DNA of 64,000 bases from Pseudomonas putida (GTDB lineage Bacteria; Pseudomonadota; Gammaproteobacteria; Pseudomonadales; Pseudomonadaceae). The stretch covers positions 3,833,501-3,897,500 of the forward strand of contig NZ_CP029693.1 in assembly GCF_003228315.1 (NCBI RefSeq), read 5' to 3'. How positions within the stretch are numbered: position 1 is the first letter of the stretch; each line of letters starts with the position of its first letter. Shown piece by piece: positions 36,114 through 45,474 of the stretch. Made by a program: the position numbers and the translations under genes. The notes beneath the pieces were generated by a model. It was not told where the DNA came from and searched no databases. It was given only the letters and a program-made list of their open reading frames with translations.

Positions 36114-36731
36114 TTAAAGGACGTAGAACCAGATCGCCACAAAGTGCAGCAGACTCCCGGCAATCACGAACAGGTGCCAGATCCCGTGGGCATGCCGCAG
36201 CCGGTCATCAAGGGCAAAGAAGATGATGCCCACGGTGTAGAACACTCCCCCCAACGCCAGCCAGGTAAAACCGGCGCTGCCCAATGCGGCGAGCAAGGGC
36301 TTGACCGCTACCAGCACGATCCAGCCCATCACTGCGTAAATCACGATCGACAGGACCCGCGCTTCCGAACGCGGCTTGATCTCTTGCAGGATGCCGATCA
36401 ACGCCAGCCCCCAGACAATCCCGAACAGCGTCCAGCCCCACGGCCCGCGTAGCGTGACCAGGCAGAACGGCGTGTAGCTGCCGGCGATCAACAGGTAGAT
36501 CGAAAAGTGATCGATCTTCTGCATGATCGCTTTCTTGCGCCCGCGCACGCTGTGGTACACGGTCGATGCGCTGTACAACGCCAGCAAGGTAAAGGCGTAG
36601 ATCGCCATGCTGACGATCTTCCACGCACTGCCATCGAGGCTGGCGACCACAATCAGCCACACCCCGCCGACAAACGCCGCCACCGCCCCGACCAGATGCG
36701 TCCAGGCGTTGAGTTTTTCCCCGTGATACAT
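36114..36731 (-). CDS. Hemolysin III / TrhA-family membrane protein
   Basis: A 205-residue protein with seven hydrophobic segments, a PAQR-like fold. Putative metal-site residues are in the conserved SASTVYHSVRG and, near the C-terminus, RHAHGIWHLFVIAGSLLHF. The family is named for hemolysin III, but in bacteria it is more likely a membrane-homeostasis protein. It is a single gene between two REPINs. Confidence 0.9.
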   Translation of the reverse strand: MYHGEKLNAWTHLVGAVAAFVGGVWLIVVASLDGSAWKIVSMAIYAFTLLALYSASTVYHSVRGRKKAIMQKIDHFSIYLLIAGSYTPFCLVTLRGPWGWTLFGIVWGLALIGILQEIKPRSEARVLSIVIYAVMGWIVLVAVKPLLAALGSAGFTWLALGGVFYTVGIIFFALDDRLRHAHGIWHLFVIAGSLLHFVAIWFYVL

Positions 36732-36809
36732 CGGTTGCCTACCCCTCGAAATCGCAAGGCTCAGGCCTCAAGCCTAAAAGCGCAATGTTTCAGAAACAAC
36801 GCCCTCCCC

Positions 36810-36900
36810 TGTGGGAGCCGAGCTTGCTCGCGATAGCGGTGTGTCAGACAACTCAACATTGACAGACACACCGCCATCGCGAGCAAGCTCGGCTCCTACA
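36810..36900. repeat. REPIN R13
   Basis: A REPIN with GGAGCCGAGCTTGCTCGCGA arms between the divergent hemolysin-III and mdcR genes. It lies close to the mdcR start and may sit within its promoter region. Confidence 0.85.
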
Positions 36901-36952
36901 AAGGTCTGTGTTTAACGGGCACAATCGATCCATACGAATAAGAGTCCGCCCC

Positions 36953-37867
36953 ATGCTGATCGATGAAGAGTTGACCCTGAAAAAACTCGAAGTGTTCCTG
37001 GCCTTCATGCGCACCGGCAATCTGGCCCGGGCTGCCGCCGAGTTGCAGACCAGCAATGTCAGCGTGCACCGCGCGATCCACTCCCTGGAAAGCGCCCTGC
37101 GCTGCCCGCTGTTCAAGCACGAAGGGCGCAACCTGACGCCGCTGGAAAGCGCCTACGTGTTGGAAGAACGGGCGCAGAAGCTGATTCAGGACGTGGTCGA
37201 AAGCGTGCGCCTGACCCGCGAGGCCGCCGGCTTTTCCGCCGAGCGCTTCAAATTGGGCTCGCTGTATTCGCTGACGGTCAAGACCGTGCCGCAACTGATC
37301 ATGGGTCTGAAAATCCGCCGCAGCGAACTCAACATCGACCTGATCCTCGGCTCGAACTTCGACCTGCTGTACAAGCTCAAGAACATGGAAGTCGATGCGA
37401 TCCTGGTGTCTCTGGACGACAGCATCAACGACCCGGACCTTGAGCACCTTCCGCTGTTCTCCGACGATATCTTCCTGGCCACCCCGGCCGATTCGAAGTT
37501 CGCTCATCGCAGTGAAGTCGACCTGGCGGAAGTGCGCGACGAAACCTTCATCACCCTGACCCAAGGCTTCGCCACCCATCAGGACGGCAATCGGGTGTTC
37601 AGCCAGGCGGGGTTCGAGCCGAAGGTGGCGATGCAGGTCAACGACATCTTCACCCTGCTGAGCATGGTCAGTTCGGGGGTGGGCTATGCGTTGCTGCCGG
37701 GGCGGATTGCAGCGGTGTACGAGAATCGGGTGAAGCTGATCCCATTGCAGGAACAGTATCGGTTGCAGCAGCACATTGGCGTGGTGTTTCTCAAGGCCAA
37801 GGAGCGGGATCCGAATCTGCTGGCGTTGCTGGCGGAGTGTCGGATGTATGCCAATCGCCAGGTTTGA
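36953..37867 (+). CDS. mdcR: LysR-family regulator of malonate utilisation
   Basis: A 304-residue protein. ATG 36953 (MLIDEELTLKKLEVFLAFMRTG) was chosen over an upstream frame extension from 36908. The helix-turn-helix covers about residues 8-65 (ARAAAELQTSNVSVHRAIHS). It is convergent with and adjacent to the madM end of the malonate operon, the position of mdcR in other Pseudomonas. It probably activates mdcA transcription in response to malonate. The identification is by family resemblance plus context. Confidence 0.88.
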   Translation: MLIDEELTLKKLEVFLAFMRTGNLARAAAELQTSNVSVHRAIHSLESALRCPLFKHEGRNLTPLESAYVLEERAQKLIQDVVESVRLTREAAGFSAERFKLGSLYSLTVKTVPQLIMGLKIRRSELNIDLILGSNFDLLYKLKNMEVDAILVSLDDSINDPDLEHLPLFSDDIFLATPADSKFAHRSEVDLAEVRDETFITLTQGFATHQDGNRVFSQAGFEPKVAMQVNDIFTLLSMVSSGVGYALLPGRIAAVYENRVKLIPLQEQYRLQQHIGVVFLKAKERDPNLLALLAECRMYANRQV

Positions 37868-37881
37868 AACCGAGTCGCTGC

Positions 37882-37951
37882 AATCGCGAGCAAGCTTTGC
37901 TCCCACAGGTTTTGCGCCGATCAACTGTGGGAGCAAGGCTTGCCCGCGATG
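37882..37951. repeat. REPIN R14 (hybrid arms)
   Basis: The left arm is GAGCAAGCTTTGCTCCCAC and the right arm GTGGGAGCAAGGCTTGCCC, so the two belong to different REP subtypes. It lies between mdcR and madM (convergent). Confidence 0.8.
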
Positions 37952-37980
37952 AGGCCATCTCAGACGCTGAAATACCGGAC

Positions 37981-38745
37981 TTAACCGACAATCCCACGAA
38001 CAATGAAGTACAGCACCGACGGCCCCAGCAGACAGCCCAGCCCGGTATGGAAGGTCGCGGTCAACGCGCCGTAAGGCACCAGCCGGCGATCCGTCGCCGC
38101 CAACCCGGCGGTCACACCGCTGACGGTCCCGGCCAGGCCACCAAACACCATCGCCGAACGCGGATTGTCCAGCCCCATCCAGCGCGCCGCCACCGGCGTG
38201 CCGACCATTACCAGAATCGCCTTGATCAACCCGGTGGCAATCGACAGCGCCATCACATCCGAGCTCGCACCAATTGCAGCACCGGTCACCGGGCCGACGA
38301 TGTAGGTCACCGCACCGGCACCGATGGTGGTCATGCTGATCGCGTCGCGATAACCGAACGCCCAGGCCATGCACGCCCCGACAATGAACGGCAGCACCGT
38401 GCCCAGCAGCAGCGCGATCACGCCGATCAACCCTGCTTTCTTCGCCTCGGTGGCCTGCACTTCGAACGCCGTGGCGACGATGGCGAAGTCACGCAGCATG
38501 GCGCCGCCCATCAAACCAATGCCGGAGAACAGCGTCAGGTCCGCCAACCCTTTCTGCCCGCCGGTCAGGGTGCCGCCGACCCAGGCCAGGACCAGGCCAA
38601 TGACGATGGCAATCGCCGAGCCGTGAATCCGTCCGAACGTCAGGCGCTTCGACAACACCACCGACACCCACATGATCACGCCGACGAAAGCGAACGCCGT
38701 GACCAGACCGTTATGTTCCAGACCATTCTTGATGAGATCCCACAT
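37981..38745 (-). CDS. madM: Malonate transporter subunit MadM
   Basis: A 254-residue membrane protein with multiple hydrophobic helices and Gly-rich segments (TYIVGPVTGAAIGASSD, FGGLAGTVSGVTAGLAATD). MadM and MadL together form the sodium-dependent malonate importer. The ATG at 38745 is one nucleotide after the madL stop, so translation is coupled. It is the last gene of the mdc-mad operon. Confidence 0.94.
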   Translation of the reverse strand: MWDLIKNGLEHNGLVTAFAFVGVIMWVSVVLSKRLTFGRIHGSAIAIVIGLVLAWVGGTLTGGQKGLADLTLFSGIGLMGGAMLRDFAIVATAFEVQATEAKKAGLIGVIALLLGTVLPFIVGACMAWAFGYRDAISMTTIGAGAVTYIVGPVTGAAIGASSDVMALSIATGLIKAILVMVGTPVAARWMGLDNPRSAMVFGGLAGTVSGVTAGLAATDRRLVPYGALTATFHTGLGCLLGPSVLYFIVRGIVG

Positions 38746-38746
38746 A

Positions 38747-39163
38747 TCAGCGACCTCCTACCGGTGTGCCAACGGGAGAGATCTCCGCCGGTTCATCGGG
38801 CAAGGGTTCGCCCTTGTGGGTCCGGCTGATCAAGGCAATGGTGCAACCACAGACCACCACCGAACCGATCGCCGCCAGCACCGCCACCGGGCCGCCATGC
38901 AGGGCCGTGACCACGTTCTGTTGCGCCGCCATCGCCACCACCACCGGAATGTACATGGCGCCCCAGAAGCCGACGCCCATCTCGCAGTCCTTGGTCATGC
39001 CGCCGCGTTTTTGCATCCACAACCGCGCGCAGATCAGCAGGATCATCGCGATCCCGACCCCGCCGACGTTGGATTTGACGCCCAGCAACACGCCCAGCAT
39101 GTCGCCCATGATCACTCCCGCCAACGTACAAATCGCCAGCAGCGCCACACCGTAAATAATCAT
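38747..39163 (-). CDS. madL: Malonate transporter subunit MadL
   Basis: A 138-residue protein with four hydrophobic segments. It starts at ATG 39163 (GAGGA 8 nt upstream); a start 15 nt earlier is possible but lacks a ribosome site. VIMGDMLGVLLGVKSNVGGVGIAM is characteristic of MadL. It partners with MadM. Confidence 0.93.
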   Translation of the reverse strand: MIIYGVALLAICTLAGVIMGDMLGVLLGVKSNVGGVGIAMILLICARLWMQKRGGMTKDCEMGVGFWGAMYIPVVVAMAAQQNVVTALHGGPVAVLAAIGSVVVCGCTIALISRTHKGEPLPDEPAEISPVGTPVGGR

Positions 39164-39228
39164 TGTTGTCGTCCTCAAAGTGCATCGTCGAATGTTGTTT
39201 TTGTTGTTCGAAGCCTCAGGTCGCAGGT

Positions 39229-40140
39229 CTAGGAGTGACGGCTTCCCTCCTCACGCAACAGCGCCTGCAAGGTATCGAGCCGGGCACCGTCGAAAGCCAT
39301 CACGGTACCCTGCTCGAACACCCGGCGCGCCAGCCCGGTCAACACCGCACCGGGCGGCAGTTCGATCTGTAGACGCACGCCGCGCTCATACGCGCTTTGT
39401 ACGGTGCCGCGCCAATCCACCACGCGGCACATGTTGAAAGCCAGGTCGTCGCGCAAGGCTTCGGGGTTGATGATCGGCCGTGCGCGACTGCCGCTCAGGT
39501 AAGCGATTTTCGGGGTGTGCAGCTTGATGCTGGCGAAGGCTTCGGCCAGGGTTTTCGCCGGTGTTTCCAGCAGCGGACAGTGCGACGGCACACTCACCGC
39601 CAGGCGCTTGGCCAGACCCGCACCCCGGCTTCGCGCCAGCTCCTCTACCGCTTTCATCGCGCCGTCGCTGCCGGCAATCACCACCTGGTTATCGGCGTTG
39701 ATGTTCGCCAGATAAACCGGTGCATCTTCGCTGTGAACCTGCGCCAGCAAACCTTCCACCGTCGCCAGCTCAAGCCCGGTGATCGCGGTCATGCCAAAGC
39801 CCTGTGGATAAGCCTGTTGCATCAGTTCACCGCGCAGGCTGACCAGATGCAGTGCATCGCCAAAACCCAGGGCGCCAGCCACCACCGCCGCCGGATAGGC
39901 ACCGATGGACAACCCGGCGACGTAGTCCGAAGGCATCGCCAACTGTCGTGCAGCCGCCACACCGGCGATCAATAGACAAAGCTGCACCGCCCGGGTCGAT
40001 TGCAATGCCTGGGCAGAATCGAGCCGCGAGACATCCTCACCGAGCACATCGCTGGCCTCGCTGAGGATTTCTCGGGATACGCGCTGGAGCATGCCCGGCT
40101 GCTGCGCGCCCTGGCCAGGGAACACCAACAAGCTGCTCAC
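39229..40140 (-). CDS. mdcH: Malonate decarboxylase epsilon subunit (malonyl-CoA:ACP transacylase)
   Basis: A 303-residue acyltransferase that loads malonate onto the thiol of the MdcC acyl carrier protein to start the cycle. The N-terminus LLVFPGQGAQQPGM and the nucleophile in GLSIGAYPA are FabD-like, with the second catalytic His in SVPSHCPLL. The GTG start at 40140 overlaps the mdcG stop (GTGA), indicating coupled translation; the frame upstream of it is mdcG sequence in another phase. Confidence 0.93.
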   Translation of the reverse strand: MSSLLVFPGQGAQQPGMLQRVSREILSEASDVLGEDVSRLDSAQALQSTRAVQLCLLIAGVAAARQLAMPSDYVAGLSIGAYPAAVVAGALGFGDALHLVSLRGELMQQAYPQGFGMTAITGLELATVEGLLAQVHSEDAPVYLANINADNQVVIAGSDGAMKAVEELARSRGAGLAKRLAVSVPSHCPLLETPAKTLAEAFASIKLHTPKIAYLSGSRARPIINPEALRDDLAFNMCRVVDWRGTVQSAYERGVRLQIELPPGAVLTGLARRVFEQGTVMAFDGARLDTLQALLREEGSRHS

Positions 40141-40754
40141 GCTGCCTGCTCCTGCGGGTTCCATGGATCGATGACCAGACAGGCTTCGCGAGCGTTTTTC
40201 AGCAATACACGATTCGAAGATCCAGCCCACTCGCGCAAGGCCACGGCGCCGAACGGAGTCTGCACTTGCATGTCCACCACGCACACCGCCCTATCGAGCA
40301 GAGTCACCAACACCTGTGCCTGAGCACAGCTGATGGGCTGCGGCGCACGCAGGATCAGATCCAGATCGCTGCCTTCGTGGAGTGCTTGAAAACCACTGGC
40401 CAATTCGAATCCGGCACTGCCGCTGACGCCCCATGCCCAACCGCAATCGTCGAGCATCGGACGCAATTGCTTAAGCGCCCGAACGGCGGGCAAATCCCGG
40501 TCAATGTCGACATGGCAAAGCTGCTCCGGCTGCACTCGGCGCGTCACCGAATCGATAGCCATCGACGCTGCAAAACGCTGCTCACGCAAACGCCCACGCA
40601 CGCCGACCGCCACCTGCCCCGCCACCGATACCGCGCGACGCACCACCACCGGTTGCCCGGCGCGGACCGACTCGATCACCCACGCAGGCGCATCCGCTGG
40701 CAACTGCTCCGGGGTCATGCCCCAGAGCAGGTCGTGGGCCATGAGCTTGCTCAC
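40137..40754 (-). CDS. mdcG: Malonate decarboxylase holo-ACP synthase
   Basis: A 205-residue nucleotidyltransferase-like enzyme that attaches the 2'-(5''-phosphoribosyl)-3'-dephospho-CoA cofactor to MdcC. HDLLWGMTPEQLPADAPAW is the typical N-terminus, and GSAGFELASG with EGSDLDLIL matches the nucleotidyltransferase acidic site. GTG 40754 was chosen because it overlaps the mdcE stop by 4 nt with GAGAG 5 nt upstream; ATG 40742 is the alternative. Confidence 0.88.
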   Translation of the reverse strand: MSKLMAHDLLWGMTPEQLPADAPAWVIESVRAGQPVVVRRAVSVAGQVAVGVRGRLREQRFAASMAIDSVTRRVQPEQLCHVDIDRDLPAVRALKQLRPMLDDCGWAWGVSGSAGFELASGFQALHEGSDLDLILRAPQPISCAQAQVLVTLLDRAVCVVDMQVQTPFGAVALREWAGSSNRVLLKNAREACLVIDPWNPQEQAA

Positions 40755-41554
40755 CACTGCTCTCTCAACAGTTGGCGAACCTGGCTCGACGCCGCGCGGT
40801 TGCTGGCGCCCAAGCGACTGCTCAGGTCTCGCCCGTTGCCAGCGACATCGCCTATTGCCTGAGTCAGGCACTCGGTCACGCGGCTCACATCGGCGGCGGT
40901 TGGCGTTTCGATCTGCTCCACCGACAGGGTTTCCCAGAGCAACCCGAGGCTGGCATAGCTGTCGATGTCATAGGCCATCGGCGGCACGCTGGCGGCCAGG
41001 GTTTCCAGCTCTTCGACGCTGCGCAGGGTCACCCGCGCTGCCGACGCCTTGCCCATGGCATGCACCATCACCCCCGGATCACGCAGGGCGATCAGTCGAT
41101 TGGCCTGATAGCCATGGGCGAGAAACGCCCCGGACATGGCCTTGCCCACCAGCAGGCCGATCACGGCGTGCCCGGCCAGACGGGCGCGGGCATAGCTGTC
41201 CGCCGCTGCCGCCAGCGCCTGATGAATGCCGAGCGCTTCCTCGCGACGGCCATAGGCCTGGCTCGGTACGTCGACTATGGCAATCAGTGCGCGCTTTTGC
41301 GATTTACCTTGATCGGCCGCGATCACTTCATCCACCGCCTTGGCCAGGCCCCAGCCTTCCAGCAGGCCGACCTCGCCGTTACGAGCGCGGGCGAAGCGGT
41401 TATCCGGATCGGCCACCACCGCGATAAAACGCACGGCCTGATCGCCCAACAATCCATCGGCCACTTTCAACGAAGCCGGCAAACCAGCAACCGGTTTGGC
41501 ATCGGCAGCCAGCGCGTTGAACCAGTGCAGGCCCCGCAGGGAATACGAACTCAT
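40751..41554 (-). CDS. mdcE: Malonate decarboxylase gamma subunit
   Basis: A 267-residue member of the carboxyltransferase (crotonase-like) group. With MdcD it decarboxylates malonyl-ACP to acetyl-ACP without biotin. SYSLRGLHWFNAL at the start and MSGAFLAHGYQANRLIAL are family-typical. It overlaps mdcD by 4 nt (ATGA). Confidence 0.94.
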   Translation of the reverse strand: MSSYSLRGLHWFNALAADAKPVAGLPASLKVADGLLGDQAVRFIAVVADPDNRFARARNGEVGLLEGWGLAKAVDEVIAADQGKSQKRALIAIVDVPSQAYGRREEALGIHQALAAAADSYARARLAGHAVIGLLVGKAMSGAFLAHGYQANRLIALRDPGVMVHAMGKASAARVTLRSVEELETLAASVPPMAYDIDSYASLGLLWETLSVEQIETPTAADVSRVTECLTQAIGDVAGNGRDLSSRLGASNRAASSQVRQLLREQW

Positions 41555-42402
41555 GAGCGCGCTCCTTGATACAGGTTGCGAACCGTGGCCGGTTCGATTT
41601 GCGGTGCGGCGTCCAGCTGCGCCAACCGTTGCAGGTACAGATCGGCCTGAGCGCTGCGCTGCTGCGCCGGCAAACCTTGCTTGAACAATTCGCCGACCTG
41701 CTGGCGGATCTGCGCCGCGTCATCTTCGACGTAGCGATCCACCAGCCCCGTGGCGAAACGTTGCTCGCCACCGGTCAGGCTCCAGATGAAGGGCCGGTCG
41801 CGGGAGTCGTATTCCTCAAGGCCGGCTTCCTGCTCGATCACCTGCGGGCCGTTCAGGCCGAGGCGCGCTTCCTGGGTCACCACCAGGTAGCTGCACAACC
41901 CGGCGGCAATCGACATGCCGCCAAAGCAACCGACGCTGCCGGCGATCACACCCACCACCGGTTGGTACTGGCGCAGATCGACAATCGCCGCATGGATATC
42001 GGCAATCGCCGCCAGGCCAAGGTTGGCTTCCTGCAGGCGCACGCCACCGGTTTCCAGCAGCAACACGGCGCGAGTCGGGATGCCCTTGCGGTTGTCTTCA
42101 GCGGCGAGTTCCAAGGCGCCTGCAATCTTCGCCCCGCCGACTTCACCGAGGCTGCCGCCCTGGAACGCACCTTCGATGGCGGCGATCACCACCGGCAAAC
42201 CGTCGAGGCTGCCCTTGGCGATCACCACGCCGTCATCGGCTTGCGGCACCACACCCTGACGGGCCAGCCACGGCGACATGACGCGCTGGAAGGGGTCGAT
42301 CAGTTCGCGAAAGGTACCGGCATCGAGCAAGGCTTTCGCCCGCTGCCGCGCGCCGAGTTCGACGAAGCTGTGCTTGTTGAGGAGCGCTGCGCTGTCACTC
42401 AT
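41551..42402 (-). CDS. mdcD: Malonate decarboxylase beta subunit
   Basis: A 283-residue carboxyltransferase-like protein that forms the decarboxylase with MdcE. SFVELGARQRAKALLDAGTF, GLCSYLVVTQEARLGLNGP and an oxyanion-hole Gly-rich GSVGCFGGMSI are visible. It overlaps mdcC by 8 nt and mdcE by 4 nt. Confidence 0.95.
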   Translation of the reverse strand: MSDSAALLNKHSFVELGARQRAKALLDAGTFRELIDPFQRVMSPWLARQGVVPQADDGVVIAKGSLDGLPVVIAAIEGAFQGGSLGEVGGAKIAGALELAAEDNRKGIPTRAVLLLETGGVRLQEANLGLAAIADIHAAIVDLRQYQPVVGVIAGSVGCFGGMSIAAGLCSYLVVTQEARLGLNGPQVIEQEAGLEEYDSRDRPFIWSLTGGEQRFATGLVDRYVEDDAAQIRQQVGELFKQGLPAQQRSAQADLYLQRLAQLDAAPQIEPATVRNLYQGARS

Positions 42403-42694
42403 GGCCGATCTCCTCGAAGCCTTGTTCCAGACGCAGACGCACCACGCCGGGGGTGGCGCCGAAATCGTGGATATCGATGTCCATCGCCGACGGCGTCTGG
42501 CCGTCGAACATCCGCGCGAACAGGTGCTGCCAGCGTTGTTCGCTGCCGTTGACCGAGGTCTGTACGGTGATGGTCAGCTTGCCGGGTTGGCCCGGCTGGA
42601 TCAGCACTTCCAGATCGCCCGAGCCGACACAGCCCACCAGCGTGCGGCCGCGTGGCGGCTGCCCGGCGGGGAATTCAAAGGATAAGGTTTCCAT
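42395..42694 (-). CDS. mdcC: Malonate decarboxylase acyl carrier protein (delta subunit)
   Basis: A 99-residue protein. CVGSGDLEVL carries Ser25, the position where the phosphoribosyl-dephospho-CoA prosthetic group is attached in characterised MdcC proteins. ATG 42694 was chosen: it overlaps the mdcB stop by one base (TGATG). It swings the malonyl/acetyl group between MdcH, MdcA and MdcDE. Confidence 0.93.
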   Translation of the reverse strand: METLSFEFPAGQPPRGRTLVGCVGSGDLEVLIQPGQPGKLTITVQTSVNGSEQRWQHLFARMFDGQTPSAMDIDIHDFGATPGVVRLRLEQGFEEIGHE

Positions 42695-43569
42695 CAAAAA
42701 ACTCCCTGAATGAGGTTGTCGCCCGACTCGATACGGTCGATGAACAAGCAGGCGGCGAGCAGGTCGGCAGCGCCGCCGGGCGAGGCATTCAATGCGATCA
42801 GTTGTTGGTCCAGCTCGTGCAGTCGACGACGGCCCGCGAGGCTGGCACTGCCGCCCGCGTCAAGCACCGCCTGGGCGCCGCGCTGCATGGTGTGCAGCCC
42901 TTCTTCTCCGGCGCGGTACAGCACGCAGGTGTCGGCCAGCTCCGTCATGATCGCCAGCAGCGCATCGAGCCTTGCGTTCTGTTCGCCATGGCCGGCAGAG
43001 CGGCTGCGTTTCAGTTGCGGCAGCGCGCGTTCGATCACGGCGGGAAAGCCCAGCTGCGCTTCTTCACGGGCGCCGCGTGCGCCGTAACGCTGGGCGACTT
43101 GTGCGCCGTGACTGAGCGGACGTGGCGCATGGCGATCTTCGAGCAAGGCCAGGCGTGCGGCGCGCAACGCGACAGAGCCGGCGGTGCTGGACTCGGGTTC
43201 AAGGGCCACCGCAGCGACCAGCAAACCCAAAGCCCAGATCGCGCCACGGTGGGTGTTCACACCGTCGGTGGTGGCGAGCATCGCTTGCTCACCCTCGCGG
43301 CCAATCAGGCCAATGGCTTCACGCAGCGGCAGGCCGATCTCGCCGATTTCGATGGCGGCTTCGGCCATTTCCTTGAACGCCGGCCACAGGGCCAGTGCCG
43401 AGGCGTGCATCAGCCCCAGGTGCAGATCGGTATGGGCGCCACTGCCACGACGGTCGACCAGCGCCGGCTTCGGCGACAGGTCCGCTTCGTCGATCAGCGC
43501 GTCCACCGCCAGGTCCGCCAGGCGCTCGGCCAGGGTCAGGGTTTTCGGTTGCAGGTTGAGTGCGTGCAT
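42694..43569 (-). CDS. mdcB: Triphosphoribosyl-dephospho-CoA synthase
   Basis: A 291-residue CitG-family protein that makes the prosthetic-group precursor from dephospho-CoA and ATP. Motifs are LSPKPALVDRRGSGAHTDL and TTDGVNTHRGAIWALGLL, both CitG/MdcB signatures. ATG 43569 overlaps the mdcA stop by one base (TAATG), with CAGGAG 6 nt upstream. The open frame extends further but lacks family resemblance. Confidence 0.93.
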   Translation of the reverse strand: MHALNLQPKTLTLAERLADLAVDALIDEADLSPKPALVDRRGSGAHTDLHLGLMHASALALWPAFKEMAEAAIEIGEIGLPLREAIGLIGREGEQAMLATTDGVNTHRGAIWALGLLVAAVALEPESSTAGSVALRAARLALLEDRHAPRPLSHGAQVAQRYGARGAREEAQLGFPAVIERALPQLKRSRSAGHGEQNARLDALLAIMTELADTCVLYRAGEEGLHTMQRGAQAVLDAGGSASLAGRRRLHELDQQLIALNASPGGAADLLAACLFIDRIESGDNLIQGVF

Positions 43570-45239
43570 TACCAGCTCCTGAACTTGGCGGGCGGGTTGT
43601 AGAGGCCACCGGACCACTCCACCAGATCAGCCACGCTTTTCGCGGCGAGCAGTTCGCGGGTGGCGTCGGTGCGGCGAATCCCTAAGTCTTCTGGCAAGGC
43701 GATCAGGCCTTCACGGCGCATGCGCGCGGTGTCTTTGGGGTTGTGGCGCAGGCCGATGGCGGTCACCCCGGCCACGGCGGCGATCATCGCCTGGCGCTCT
43801 TCCAGCGAGCGCGCCTTGTACAGGTAGGCGATGCCTTCTTCGGTCAGCAAGTGGGTGACGTCGTCGCCGTAGACCATGATCGGCGCCAGCGGCATGCCGC
43901 TTTTCTTCGCCACGTCGATGGCATCGAGGGTTTCGACGAAGGTCGGTTTGCCGCCTTCCTGGAAGGTCTCGACCATCTGCACCACCAGCTTCTTGCCGCG
44001 CTCGAGCATCGGCTCGGCGACGTCGGTGTGGCGCATGTCGAGCCAGGCCGGGGTGCCGTGGCGACGACCGCGCGGGTCGTGGCCCATGTTCGGCGCCCCA
44101 CCGAAGCCGGCCAGGCGCCCGCGAGTCACAGTGGAGGAATGGCCGTCGCCATCGACCTGCAAGGTAGCGCCGATGAACAGGTCCACCGCGTATTGCCCGG
44201 CCAGTTGGCTGAACATCCGGTTGGAACGCAGGGAGCCATCGCGCCCGGTGAAGAACACATCGGGGCGTGCGGCGATGTAGTTTTCCATCCCCAGCTCGGT
44301 GCCGAAGCAGTGCACGCTTTCGACCCAGCCGCTTTCGATCGCCGGGATCAGGGTTGGATGCGGGTTGAGGGTCCAGTTGCGGCAGATCTTGCCCTTCAGG
44401 CCGAGGGATTCGCCGTAGGTGGGCAGGATCAGTTCGATGGCGGCGGTGTTGAAACCGATGCCGTGGTTCAGGGACTGGACGTTGTGTTTTTCGTAGATCC
44501 CGCGAATCGCCATCATCGCCATCAACACATGCACTGGCTTGATGTGCCGTGGGTCGCGGGTGAACAGTGGTTCGATGTAGAACGGCTTGTCGGCCACCAC
44601 CACGAAATCGACCCACGACGCCGGGATGTCGACCCGAGGCAGGTCGCTGACGTCATCCACCAATTGGTTGACCTGAACGATGACGATGCCGTCGCTGAAG
44701 GCTGCCGGTTCGATCAGTGCAGGAGTGTCTTCGGTGCTGGGCCCGGTGTAGATGTTGCCCGCGCGGTCGGCCATGAAACCGGCCGAGAGCACGACGTTGG
44801 GGATCAGGTCCACCACCAGCCGCGCGTAGAGTTCGATGTAAGTGTGGATCGCGCCGATTTCCAGCAGGCCGTCTTCGAGTAGCTGGCTGATGCGCAGGCT
44901 CTGGGTGCCGGCGAAGGAGAAATCGAGCTTGCGCGCGATGCCCCGTTCGAACAGGTCCAGATGCTCGGCACGCCCGACGCTGGGCATGATCATGTGCAGA
45001 TCGTGCAGCTTGGCCGGATCGGCCTTGACCAGGGAGCGGGACAGGAAATCCGCCTGCTTCTGGTTGTTGCCTTCGAGCACCACACGGTCGCCGGGCAGGA
45101 TCAACGCCTCCAGTGCCGCCACGATCTTGTCGGTGGGCAACACCACACCATCGGCAAGGCCCTTGACCAACTCAAGACGCCGCTGCTTCTCGCTGCGCCG
45201 CCGCGTCCATCGCGAGTCGGGGGATATTGTTGTTGTCAT
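43569..45239 (-). CDS. mdcA: Malonate decarboxylase alpha subunit (acetyl-ACP:malonate ACP transferase)
   Basis: A 556-residue protein, first gene of the operon, starting at ATG 45239 with GGAG 5 nt upstream. It exchanges the acetyl group on MdcC for malonate, releasing acetate. ISPDSRWTRRRSEKQRRLEL opens the protein, and HCFGTELGMENYIAARPDVFF and RGRLAGFGGAPNMGHDPRGRRH are well-conserved MdcA segments. It is followed by mdcB to mdcH and madLM without gaps larger than 65 nt. Confidence 0.96.
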   Translation of the reverse strand: MTTTISPDSRWTRRRSEKQRRLELVKGLADGVVLPTDKIVAALEALILPGDRVVLEGNNQKQADFLSRSLVKADPAKLHDLHMIMPSVGRAEHLDLFERGIARKLDFSFAGTQSLRISQLLEDGLLEIGAIHTYIELYARLVVDLIPNVVLSAGFMADRAGNIYTGPSTEDTPALIEPAAFSDGIVIVQVNQLVDDVSDLPRVDIPASWVDFVVVADKPFYIEPLFTRDPRHIKPVHVLMAMMAIRGIYEKHNVQSLNHGIGFNTAAIELILPTYGESLGLKGKICRNWTLNPHPTLIPAIESGWVESVHCFGTELGMENYIAARPDVFFTGRDGSLRSNRMFSQLAGQYAVDLFIGATLQVDGDGHSSTVTRGRLAGFGGAPNMGHDPRGRRHGTPAWLDMRHTDVAEPMLERGKKLVVQMVETFQEGGKPTFVETLDAIDVAKKSGMPLAPIMVYGDDVTHLLTEEGIAYLYKARSLEERQAMIAAVAGVTAIGLRHNPKDTARMRREGLIALPEDLGIRRTDATRELLAAKSVADLVEWSGGLYNPPAKFRSW

Positions 45240-45354
45240 GACCACTCCACGGGTTCGCTGTCGTGGGGGTCACAGTAGGAGGGTTGGGTGGGGGTATCAA
45301 TCAAGCGCGGTGGTGGATTGTTACGCTCAGGTTAATGGTTGCCTGAACTGACGC

Positions 45355-45444
45355 TATCGCTGGCAAGCCAGCTCCCACAGGGTTAGCACCGTGCACAAAA
45401 TTTGTGACCGACTCGGTCACTGTGGGAGCGGGCTTGCCCGCGAT
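45355..45444. repeat. REPIN R15 (divergent arms)
   Basis: The left arm GCTGGCAAGCCAGCTCCCAC differs in sequence from the right arm GTGGGAGCGGGCTTGCCCGC. It lies between the mdcA promoter region and chpC. Confidence 0.75.
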
Positions 45445-45474
45445 GAGGCCGGTGCGATCACCATAAAGTCAGGA

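Noticed and set aside
36896..38374. Long minus-strand ORF through mdcR and a REPIN
   Set aside because: It covers mdcR on the wrong strand and translates REPIN R14; there is no family resemblance.
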